Positions 46,256 to 54,512 of a DNA stretch of 64,000 nucleotides are shown here, one piece after another. Source of the stretch: Filimonas lacunae. GTDB lineage: Bacteria; Bacteroidota; Bacteroidia; Chitinophagales; Chitinophagaceae. Each line of letters starts with the position of its first letter. Within the stretch, counting starts at the first letter, position 1. Under the pieces are notes generated by a model, which had not been told where the DNA came from, did not search any database, and saw only the letters and a list, made by a program, of their open reading frames with translations. Made by a program: the position numbers and the translations under genes. The stretch covers positions 3,782,001 through 3,846,000 of the forward strand of contig NZ_AP017422.1 of assembly GCF_002355595.1 (NCBI RefSeq), given 5' to 3'.

Positions 46256-49200
46256 TTATACCTGGCGGGTGGGCATTTTTAAAGAAAAAGTATTCAGGCC
46301 CACCTCTGCTTTTTTCAAGGCAATCCATCCGTTGTGCAACTGGGCCAGATTTTGCGCCAATGCCAATCCAATGCCCGTACCGCTTCGCTTCTTCGTTTCT
46401 TTTAACCGGAAAAAAGGCTCAAATATGCGCTCGGCCATTTCGGGCGGAATCACAAAACCATCATTGCTTATTTCTATTACAAACAACCCGCTGCCCGCTT
46501 CTACTCCCATTAAAGTAACCGCCACCTTGCTTTCGGCGTATTTTACGGCATTGGAAAACAAATTGGAAGTGATTTTATTAAAGGCTTCTGCATCAATCCA
46601 GGCAAACACCATTTCCTCCGGTAACGCAATGCTATATTCCAGCCCACGGCTTGTTGCCAGCGGTTTAAAACTGTCAAAAGCTTCTTTCAGCAGCTCCGAT
46701 ACATTGGTTCTGGTAAAGCTGAGACTAAAGCCTTTAATCTCTGTTTGTTTAAAATCCAGCAATTGATGTGTAAGCTCTACCAGCCTGTTGGTATTGCGGT
46801 CCATTATCTGCAGGCTTTGTGCAATATGCGGCATATCGCCCACCGCCTTCACCACTGTTTCCATCGGCCCCTTAATCAGCGTAAGCGGCGTTTTTATCTC
46901 ATGCGCTACATTGGTAAAAAAATGCAGCTTCTCTTCATACATGGCCCTGGTTTTGACCAGCTCCTGCTGCTCCATTCTACGCTGGTTTTTCAGCAGCACT
47001 TTCCTCTTATATCTTTTCACCAGTACCACCACCAACGCTATGCACGCAGTTATATACAGCAAAAAGGCTACCGGGCTAAGCCACCACGGCGGCAGAATAC
47101 GAATGTATAACACGCGCTCTGCCATAGACCATTGCGCCCCGCCCGCCGATGCTTTCACCTTAAACCGGTAGCTACCCGGCAACAGGTTGGTAAAGTAAGC
47201 TTTCCGGTTCACCTTTAAATACGTCCAGCTATCATCCAGCCCCTCCATTTTATAAGCATACTCTGTACATTCCGGTGCAGTGTAGTTCAGTGCAGCAAAG
47301 TCAATACTGAAAGAAGACTGGTGATGCTTTAGCACAATACTGTCTGTAAAGGAGATGGATTGATGCAACGCTTTGGTCTTATTGCCAATAACCAACTCTT
47401 TATTATCCACCTGTATCCCGGTAAGATACAGCGGTGGTTGAAAAGTGTGGGTAGTAAACGAAGCGGGATGAAAACTCACCAATCCTTTCAGACTGCCAAA
47501 ATATAAAGTGCCGTCTTTGGCCTTAAAGGCTGATCTATAATTAAACTGATCACTTAACAATCCGTTTTCTTTCTTATATACCCTTACCGGCTTACTATCA
47601 GCGCTGAAACACGCTAAACCATGTGAGGTTGCTATCCACAGCTGCCCGCTGTTATCTTCCAGCATACTGAGTATCATATTGGAAGGTAAGCCCTGCCGTG
47701 TGGTATAACGTGTAAAATTATTACCGGCCGCATTATACCTGCATAAGCCTCCGTCAGTGGCTATCCAGATCTGTTCCCTGCTATCGCAAAATACTGCATT
47801 GATACAGCCACTACCTATACTAGCCGGATCGCTCGCATCATGCGTAAACCGCTTTACCTGCCCGGTAAGAGTGTTCAGCATTTTTAATCCCGCCATGGTA
47901 GTGCCCGCCCATAAACATCCGTTCTTATCTTTGAACAAACAGGTACTTGAACCAGGCGATAACGACTTTAATAAAGAGAAATTTCTTTGCTTCCTGTGAT
48001 ACAGGTACACTCCACGTACCGTAGCCAGGTAAATTTGCTGATCGGCTGAACGGTAGATAGCCGTGATAATATCACTTTGCAGGGAATTACTGTCGGGCCC
48101 TATCGGATAGTGATGTTTGATGGCCCCTGTTGTAACGTCCAGTATATCTAATCCATGCACATAGGTACCCACCCACAAATCATTGCCATCTATCAGCATA
48201 CCGTGTACATTTTTATAGGCAATACTGGGCCGGGCTGCATCAGGATGATAATTGAAGAAACGCCCGGTAGCTATGTCCAGTTTATTCAAACCGCCATCTT
48301 CTGTTCCTATCCATAAATTCCCCTTATCATCTTCATGAATTTCCCGGATAACATTGCCCCGTAAGGTATAGCGCCCTTCTTTAGGATAGTATTTTTTAAA
48401 TACATCGTATGTGTTGGAGTAATAATTTAAGCCGCCATAATTAGACCCTATCCAAATGCCGCCATCTGTGTCTTTACAAAAAGTATTGATAGAATTGTCT
48501 GACAAAGCGTAAGGATCGTTATAACGCTTTTCTATATGACCTACTTTACCGGTTTTGCTGTTATACACATAAATGCCAGACGACTCTGTACCAATCCAAT
48601 ACTCCTCTTTATTCATCTGCACAAAATCTTTGGCAAACACCGTGGTATTGTCTTCATGATAAGTGAGCATATCCTGGAAAGCACCTGTAGCGGGATGAAA
48701 TATTTTAGCGCCATGGGTAGCAGTGCCTACAAGCAAATCGCCATTATCGGTAGCGTATAACTGATCTATCCATTTGTTTTTATCCGGCACCACAGCTCCC
48801 TCAAATACATCAAACATGGTAAAGGAATCTGTTGTTGCATTGTATTTTCCCAGCACTCCTTCTGCACCTCCCACCCATAACTGGTTGCCAATGAAACAAA
48901 CCGTAGTGGCTTTAAAGTAGTGATGCCAGGGATATATTTTTATTGCGCCGGAATAACTGTTTAACCGGTGCAGCTTATCGCCCAGCACAAACCAAAGGTT
49001 TCCCCGGGTATCCATTTTCATAGATCGCACTACCGACGGCGTATCTACTGCCACCAGGCGAAAACTTTCTGTACGGGGGTCGAAATGAAAAAGCCCCCTG
49101 TCTGTACCTACCCAAAGCTTTCCTCCGGCATCTTCGCACAGCGACCTGATATTATTGTTATCCGAATGAGCAGGGTTGCATCTGTTGTTGCGAAACACTT

Positions 49201-49396
49201 TAAAAGTATATCCATCAAACCGATTAAGGCCGTCTGGCGTACCAAACCACAAAAAGCCCCGGGTATCCTGCATACTGCATCGTACCTGGTTATTACTTAA
49301 CCCGCTTTCTACCTGGTACTGGCGAAAGTTAAGCATCTGCGCCAACAAGGGTGTCAGTGCAAATACAGCAACCATACAAAGTAATATTTTAAGCAT
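46256..49396 (-). CDS. Reg_prop/Y_Y_Y sensor histidine kinase (HTCS-type)
   Basis: About 1046 aa from the ATG at 49396. Signal peptide to PLLAQ. Fourteen or so Reg_prop repeats (pattern LWxGTxxGLxRxD, e.g. FLWFGTPDGLNRFDG, LWVGTDRGLFHFD) build two beta-propellers in the periplasm. Then come a Y_Y_Y domain (ECTEYAYKMEGLDDSWTYL), one membrane helix (LSPVAFLLYITACIALVVVL), HisKA with HEIKTPLTLIKGP, and HATPase (NLFSNAVKY, GTGIGLALAQNLA). It senses a glycan fragment in the periplasm. Standard HTCS proteins carry the response regulator in the same chain. Confidence 0.95.
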   Translation of the reverse strand: MLKILLCMVAVFALTPLLAQMLNFRQYQVESGLSNNQVRCSMQDTRGFLWFGTPDGLNRFDGYTFKVFRNNRCNPAHSDNNNIRSLCEDAGGKLWVGTDRGLFHFDPRTESFRLVAVDTPSVVRSMKMDTRGNLWFVLGDKLHRLNSYSGAIKIYPWHHYFKATTVCFIGNQLWVGGAEGVLGKYNATTDSFTMFDVFEGAVVPDKNKWIDQLYATDNGDLLVGTATHGAKIFHPATGAFQDMLTYHEDNTTVFAKDFVQMNKEEYWIGTESSGIYVYNSKTGKVGHIEKRYNDPYALSDNSINTFCKDTDGGIWIGSNYGGLNYYSNTYDVFKKYYPKEGRYTLRGNVIREIHEDDKGNLWIGTEDGGLNKLDIATGRFFNYHPDAARPSIAYKNVHGMLIDGNDLWVGTYVHGLDILDVTTGAIKHHYPIGPDSNSLQSDIITAIYRSADQQIYLATVRGVYLYHRKQRNFSLLKSLSPGSSTCLFKDKNGCLWAGTTMAGLKMLNTLTGQVKRFTHDASDPASIGSGCINAVFCDSREQIWIATDGGLCRYNAAGNNFTRYTTRQGLPSNMILSMLEDNSGQLWIATSHGLACFSADSKPVRVYKKENGLLSDQFNYRSAFKAKDGTLYFGSLKGLVSFHPASFTTHTFQPPLYLTGIQVDNKELVIGNKTKALHQSISFTDSIVLKHHQSSFSIDFAALNYTAPECTEYAYKMEGLDDSWTYLKVNRKAYFTNLLPGSYRFKVKASAGGAQWSMAERVLYIRILPPWWLSPVAFLLYITACIALVVVLVKRYKRKVLLKNQRRMEQQELVKTRAMYEEKLHFFTNVAHEIKTPLTLIKGPMETVVKAVGDMPHIAQSLQIMDRNTNRLVELTHQLLDFKQTEIKGFSLSFTRTNVSELLKEAFDSFKPLATSRGLEYSIALPEEMVFAWIDAEAFNKITSNLFSNAVKYAESKVAVTLMGVEAGSGLFVIEISNDGFVIPPEMAERIFEPFFRLKETKKRSGTGIGLALAQNLAQLHNGWIALKKAEVGLNTFSLKMPTRQV

Positions 49397-49475
49397 ATCG
49401 TTAGTTTCAATGACCATTGATAAGCCGGTTTATTCCAGCTTTATTGTCTTTGTATTTTTCATTTTCATTGGATTG

Positions 49476-50039
49476 TTAAGATGCAATACTTACCTGGCTA
49501 TATTTCCCGGCTAAAAAGATGCGAATATTCTTTAACGCTTTACTCAGATGCTCCCTACTCATATCTACCGAAATGCCTAATCGCTCCGCAATTTGCTTGT
49601 GCGAATACCCCTCCTGACGGCTTAAACGATAAATTTCCTGCTGACGGCTACTGAGCATGGTGATGGCTATTGCCAGCAGCTTTTCCAATTCCCGGTAATT
49701 CAAAGTATCCTGCGTGCTGTTTATAGCCACATGCCCGGCAACATCCAGTGGATAAGCTTTGCGTAGTTCGTTCATCAACAAATTGCGGCTAATGGCAATA
49801 ATCCAGGCTTCTATATTCAGAATACCGTGCAACTTTTGCCGGTGCAGCCACACGCGGGCAAACACCTCCTGTACCATATCCTGGGCCGCTACTGCATCAG
49901 GCAGGTAACTTACTGCCATAGCATATACCTTGGAAAAATGGCGCAGATACAGGATGTGAAAGACTTTTTCATCACCCAGGGCAATGCGCCTGAGTATTTC
50001 TTCTTCTTCATATGGCGTATTAACAGGCAAAGCAGGCAA
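49476..50039 (-). CDS. ECF sigma factor without adjacent anti-sigma
   Basis: A 187-aa sigma-70 protein. Region 2: LYLRHFSKVYAMAVSYLPDA, DMVQEVFARVWLHR; region 4: SSRQQEIYRLSRQEGYSHKQ then IAERLGISVDMSREHLSKAL. It lies between GH2 and the sensor kinase, all on the same strand, but no FecR gene follows, and no SusC of this locus has an STN domain. It is therefore an orphan ECF in this region; its partner would have to be elsewhere. Confidence 0.93.
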   Translation of the reverse strand: MPALPVNTPYEEEEILRRIALGDEKVFHILYLRHFSKVYAMAVSYLPDAVAAQDMVQEVFARVWLHRQKLHGILNIEAWIIAISRNLLMNELRKAYPLDVAGHVAINSTQDTLNYRELEKLLAIAITMLSSRQQEIYRLSRQEGYSHKQIAERLGISVDMSREHLSKALKNIRIFLAGKYSQVSIAS

Positions 50040-50162
50040 GTATTAATGGTGTAAGGCAATCGTATTACTTATAGAATAAACGATATTATCACCTATCCAC
50101 CAAACACCTGTCCTGCCCTATCCTGCCTCCTGCAGGTGCAACCGATTGAAGTGTAAAAATAT

Positions 50163-53117
50163 TTATCTACCGGGCGCTTCGTATATTTCTGCTTCTATAA
50201 TACTAAGTGTTCCTTTCAGTTCTCCTGCTGCATGTGCCACACCTTCATCCAGCTGCTTTCCATTCACCTCCGCCATTTGCCTGCCGTCATCATCTTTGGG
50301 CACACGGGTTAATTCCACCCTTATCTTTTTCCCCTTTTGCGGGCTACAGGCCAGCGTAACATAGCCCAAACTAAGCGGTGTAGCCCCATTATACACTTCT
50401 TTACCATCCACAGTAATGCGCAAAGGATAACTGCGCGAACGGAATTTATCCAGTTTCAAACATACTTCCTGAACAACGGCTTCCCGCTCCAGTTCGTACT
50501 CCACCCAGGCAGTGGCTAATTTACCATCATTGCCCCAGGCACTTAACTCATTGTCATCCAGGCTTTTTGTTACATCAGCAGCATTGGCCCCGGCTGTTGC
50601 CTTTGCAACAGCAACCGCTGTGCGTGTAACAGTAAAAGAAGGTGTTGCAGGCGTAGGACCTCTTTGTAAATGCAAAGGCAAACCATCTGCGGGAAGTTGA
50701 GTGGCCAGCCCGTTGGCGACTACAAAAGGTTTCGTTTGTAAAGTCAATGCAGCGCTTTGTAAGCCATCCGCCGTTGCCTGTACCGTAACTGTACCTGCCG
50801 TGGTGGTTGACCGTATCAACGCCCTGTTCACACCGCCTTCTACCGGAAAAGCTTGTGTAAGTGTATAATTATCCGGCCCCATAGCCATACCACCCCTCCA
50901 GGTTGCCGGGCCTGACAAAGTAAACTGTATCTTATCCAGGCTGGTAGGCACACGGTTGCCCTGTGCATCTACCACTTCTACTTCTACCAGGGCCAGGTCG
51001 TGTCCGTCTGCTATCCATCCCCTGGGGTTATCTATCGCTTTTAACCGAAGCGCTACTGCTTTACCGGTAGTAGCTTTGGAACTAACACATACTTCTTTGC
51101 CAGCAGCATCATATCCTGTGGCAGTCAAAGTGCCCGACTGCCAGTCCACGCCAGGAAACGTAAATAAAAATCCATTACTTTTCTCTCCCCATCCCAGCGA
51201 TTTGCCATTCAGCTTTAATTCCACCTTATCCGCAGTGGCAATTACATACACGGGCTTTTTAACACCTTCGGCATAATTCCAATGTCCTACAAGGTGAATA
51301 CCCTGTTGCTCAGGCACCACCCAGCCATTCCACATCACCTGGTGTGCATAATAATTTTCCTTTTTAATACGCAGGCCATCCACTTCACCACTACGGCGAT
51401 AATTTTCTTCTCCTCTGTGATGGGTATTTGTTTCTGAAAAAACAATATTTACACCGCCTGCACTAACACGCTTACCCGTGCCTGGCCTTTCGCGCCAGAA
51501 CTCATACCAGCGTTTTACATTTTCCACCGCATGGCTTTCCATATTGCGGTTGTAAGGAGCCGCACTTTGTCCCTTATGTTTGGGACCATCGCCATCTTTA
51601 TGATATGGGGGCGTAAAGTCGTCCCAGTATTTACGTGAACCTTCATCCCTTGAATATTCCATAGCCCACATGGGTATATGGGCGCTTTTATTAGTATACA
51701 GCATTTCGCCACCATATTCCGCCACTTTGCTATCCAGCATTTCGCGGCTGCCAATAGCACGGCCACCATGCCCATCATACATGTCTCTTATCTGCTTCAT
51801 CTCCTGCATATGCGCTTCACTAATGTTTTCATTACCACACTCATAAAAGAGGATGCTGGGGTTATTGCGGTTGTAAATAATAGCATCTCGCATTACTGCT
51901 TTACGCTGCTCCCAGCGTTGCCCGTTCACATCCGCTTCTGCATCTCCGGCAGGCATCGCCTGCATCAGGCCCACACGGTCGCAACTTTCCACATCCTGCT
52001 TCCAGGGGGTAATATGCATCCAACGCACCAGGTTGCCACCGCTTTCTATCATCAGGCTATTACTGTAATCACTTAACCACGCCGGCACACTTACCCCTAC
52101 GGATGGCCACTCATTGCTGGTTCGCTGTGCATAGCCATGCACCAGTATCACCCGGTTGTTCAGGTAAATCATACCATCCTTAAAATCTGTTTTTCTAAAG
52201 CCCGTGCGCGTGGTTACACTATCCACCACCTGCCCGTTCACTTTTACAATGGTTTGCACCTGGTACAGGTAGCCATAGCCCCAGCTCCAGAAATGCAGTC
52301 CTTTTACCGGCGCTGTTGCCTGTAACACTTGCTGCGCCCCTGCCTGGAGCGTTACTGTATTGCCACGAAATGCTTTTATTTTTTTACCGGCTGCATCTGT
52401 TATCACTACCTCATAACTCACCTGTTGCGGCTTGCCGCTTTCGTTCTTCACCTCTGACTCAGCATGTATTACCGCACTCTCCTGTACTATATCTATGTTA
52501 TCCGCATAAATGTATACACCCGTAGTTTGCAGCCCCGCATATAAAGGCAATGTCTGGTACACACGGGGTGTAATATGCAGGAATACGTTTTTAGAAATAC
52601 CGCCGTAATTGGCATTGAAGTTTTTATCCTCCCACTGAAATTTAGTGTTGGTGGCCTTCTCTTTATAGTTCCAGTCATTGTCAACACGCACCGACAGCAC
52701 ATTTTCTGCATCACCGGTTCGCACCACGTCTGTTATATCAAAACCGAAAGCCATTACCCCATTCTCGTGCAAACCTATGTATTTACCATTCAGGTAAAAT
52801 TCACCCGCCTGCCGTATCCCCTCAAATTCCAGGAACACCTTTTGCCCTTTGGCAGCAGCCGGTAGCTTAAAATGTTTTCTATACCAGGCAATGCCGGTAG
52901 ACAAATTCTCAATATCCTTTCTAAACGCATCATCTTCATTCCACGCATAAGGCAGGGTAACCTGTTTCCAATCCTTATCTGCAAAATTTTCCTCCGCCGC
53001 TTCTTTCACATCTCCTACCCACACTCTCCAATCGCTGTTAAAATTAAAACGGGCTCTCTGCGCCTGCAATGCTGTCATATTCAGTAGCAGACTGAATAGT
53101 AAAATATATTTTTTCAT
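50163..53117 (-). CDS. GH2 glycosidase (beta-galactosidase-like) with C-terminal discoidin-like domain
   Basis: A 984-aa secreted enzyme (signal peptide to LQAQ). Order: sugar-binding domain (about 20-185), Ig-like domain (190-300), TIM barrel (305-600), DUF4982-type/Ig domains (about 620-830), and a discoidin-like C-terminus (about 855-984, SLDDNELSAWGNDG). Acid/base is Glu430 (CGNENIS); the nucleophile is probably Glu487 (MWAMEYSRDEG). Members cleave beta-galactoside, beta-mannoside or beta-glucuronide bonds; specificity cannot be read here. It heads the kinase/sigma group and fits with GH95 for fucosylated galactosides. Confidence 0.92.
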   Translation of the reverse strand: MKKYILLFSLLLNMTALQAQRARFNFNSDWRVWVGDVKEAAEENFADKDWKQVTLPYAWNEDDAFRKDIENLSTGIAWYRKHFKLPAAAKGQKVFLEFEGIRQAGEFYLNGKYIGLHENGVMAFGFDITDVVRTGDAENVLSVRVDNDWNYKEKATNTKFQWEDKNFNANYGGISKNVFLHITPRVYQTLPLYAGLQTTGVYIYADNIDIVQESAVIHAESEVKNESGKPQQVSYEVVITDAAGKKIKAFRGNTVTLQAGAQQVLQATAPVKGLHFWSWGYGYLYQVQTIVKVNGQVVDSVTTRTGFRKTDFKDGMIYLNNRVILVHGYAQRTSNEWPSVGVSVPAWLSDYSNSLMIESGGNLVRWMHITPWKQDVESCDRVGLMQAMPAGDAEADVNGQRWEQRKAVMRDAIIYNRNNPSILFYECGNENISEAHMQEMKQIRDMYDGHGGRAIGSREMLDSKVAEYGGEMLYTNKSAHIPMWAMEYSRDEGSRKYWDDFTPPYHKDGDGPKHKGQSAAPYNRNMESHAVENVKRWYEFWRERPGTGKRVSAGGVNIVFSETNTHHRGEENYRRSGEVDGLRIKKENYYAHQVMWNGWVVPEQQGIHLVGHWNYAEGVKKPVYVIATADKVELKLNGKSLGWGEKSNGFLFTFPGVDWQSGTLTATGYDAAGKEVCVSSKATTGKAVALRLKAIDNPRGWIADGHDLALVEVEVVDAQGNRVPTSLDKIQFTLSGPATWRGGMAMGPDNYTLTQAFPVEGGVNRALIRSTTTAGTVTVQATADGLQSAALTLQTKPFVVANGLATQLPADGLPLHLQRGPTPATPSFTVTRTAVAVAKATAGANAADVTKSLDDNELSAWGNDGKLATAWVEYELEREAVVQEVCLKLDKFRSRSYPLRITVDGKEVYNGATPLSLGYVTLACSPQKGKKIRVELTRVPKDDDGRQMAEVNGKQLDEGVAHAAGELKGTLSIIEAEIYEAPGR

Positions 53118-53321
53118 ATATAAGCAAACAGTATTTTTTAAATATCATTTTATTTTTCATCGCCTGTTATAGCAGACACCTGGCATACCCAAATGTGGGG
53201 GTACCTCCATAAAAAAAGCCTGGCGCAAACATTTCTTCCCCCCATCTGTTGCACCTGAACACGTAACCTTTTATAGCAATTCTAATGGCAACATTCCTTT
53301 TCACCATTAAAAAATCGAACT

Positions 53322-53948
53322 ATGGCATTACCTATCACCGAATCGCAGGCCCGGCGCGCTACCGTCTGGCTCAAAACCCATTTTGAGCAGGACATTACAG
53401 CCGCACTAGCCAACACCCCGTGGACTATTGATCTTGTATGCGCCATTGCCTGCCAGGAAACCGCCTACAAATGGCTGTACTGGATTAACACCCACCAACC
53501 CGATATTATTTTACAACGCTGTGTGCTGGACGCTTCCGGCGATTTCCCCGGCACCTCCCGCAAAGCCTTCCCTAAAAACCGCACAGCTTTTGAAGCAAAA
53601 TATGGCCCAGCACTTACCAACATGCTTATTGAGGAAGGCAACAAACAAAGAGCCATGCCGCAGCCCGATGCTCCCAACCGTTATAAGCCGGCTAAGTATT
53701 TATACAAGGGCTATGGCCTGTTCCAGAACGACTTACAGAACATTACAGACAACCCCTCTTTTTTCGAGAACAGGCAGTGGTACAACATGGGAGATTGCGT
53801 TAAACAGCTGGTAGTAGAACTGGAAAGGAAGGCGGCGCATGCCAGCGATTTGCGCACCACCGTGAGAATGTATAACGGTTCGGGACAACGCGCCGAAAAT
53901 TATGCAGACAATGTGATGCAGTTTCATGAAATAGCTAAAATGGTATAA
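53322..53948 (+). CDS. Lysozyme-like (muramidase/transglycosylase-type) protein without signal peptide
   Basis: A 208-aa protein. An early segment LVCAIACQETAYKWLYW carries a Glu in the position of the catalytic acid of lysozyme-like domains. GYGLFQNDLQNI resembles the GxGLxQ strand of SLT/muramidase folds, and TTVRMYNGSGQRAENYADNV matches the Y-N-G-G...Y end of the family. No signal sequence is seen, so export would need a phage-like or other contractile system, or lysis. Followed by a bidirectional terminator. Confidence 0.6.
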   Translation: MALPITESQARRATVWLKTHFEQDITAALANTPWTIDLVCAIACQETAYKWLYWINTHQPDIILQRCVLDASGDFPGTSRKAFPKNRTAFEAKYGPALTNMLIEEGNKQRAMPQPDAPNRYKPAKYLYKGYGLFQNDLQNITDNPSFFENRQWYNMGDCVKQLVVELERKAAHASDLRTTVRMYNGSGQRAENYADNVMQFHEIAKMV

Positions 53949-53979
53949 AAAAAGCAGGGATATAATCCCTGCTTTTTTT
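53947..53979. terminator. Bidirectional intrinsic terminator
   Basis: AAAAAAAGCAGGGAT ... ATCCCTGCTTTTTTT: perfect long stem with a tiny loop, T-runs in both directions. Separates the muramidase-like gene from the T9SS remnant. Confidence 0.85.
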
Positions 53980-54466
53980 ATCGTAACAACACTACCGTTC
54001 CTTTCTTTGTTATCACCTTCCCTTCCCGGTCAGTAATGGAAATAATATACACATAAGTGCCTTCATCCGTCAGATGGTCTTTATAGTTACCATCCCAACC
54101 TATCGCAATATTATTACTGCTAAACACCTTATCACCAAATCGGTTAAATATCTGCTTACTGTAGGTAAGCGGCGTGCTATAACTCAGTATTCTGAATACA
54201 TCATTACGGCCGTCCCCATTAGGCGTAAAGGCGTTAGGTACCGGAAACACATCACACTCAGCCCCTATTACCAACGCCGCCAAAGCAGTATTGCTGCAAC
54301 CATTCGCATCTGTGCCAGTTACCGTGTATAAAATATTATCTGTTAATAAGACCACCGGATTATTAATAAATGCGTCTGACAGGTAAGTGGACGGGCTCCA
54401 CTGGTAAGACACCACTCCCGCTGCTGTTAATTGCACACTCGCACCAGGACAACCCGGTTTAATCCG
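53978..54466 (-). pseudogene. Truncated T9SS type-B secreted protein (C-terminal remnant)
   Basis: The frame preserves the end of a large surface protein. It starts at a stop codon, then reads CPGASVQLTAAGVVSYQWSP, a polycystic-kidney/SprB-like repeat, then the gliding-motility C-terminal signature PNAFTPNGDGRNDVF, FNRFGDKVF, WDGNY and GTYVYIISITDREG...KGTVVLLR. This is a type B type-IX sorting domain (TIGR04131-like). No signal peptide and no start precede it: the first ATG-like codon gives only 152 aa. A 5'-deleted gene is the simplest reading. Confidence 0.75.
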
Positions 54467-54512
54467 GCTATTTTACACCTGATTTCCGACCAATCTCCCC
54501 CTTCTTTCGCCA

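Noticed and set aside
45446..46258. Frameshift or sequencing error as cause of the split HTCS
   Set aside because: The frame is unchanged and two separate stop codons lie in it, so no single base error would restore the fusion.
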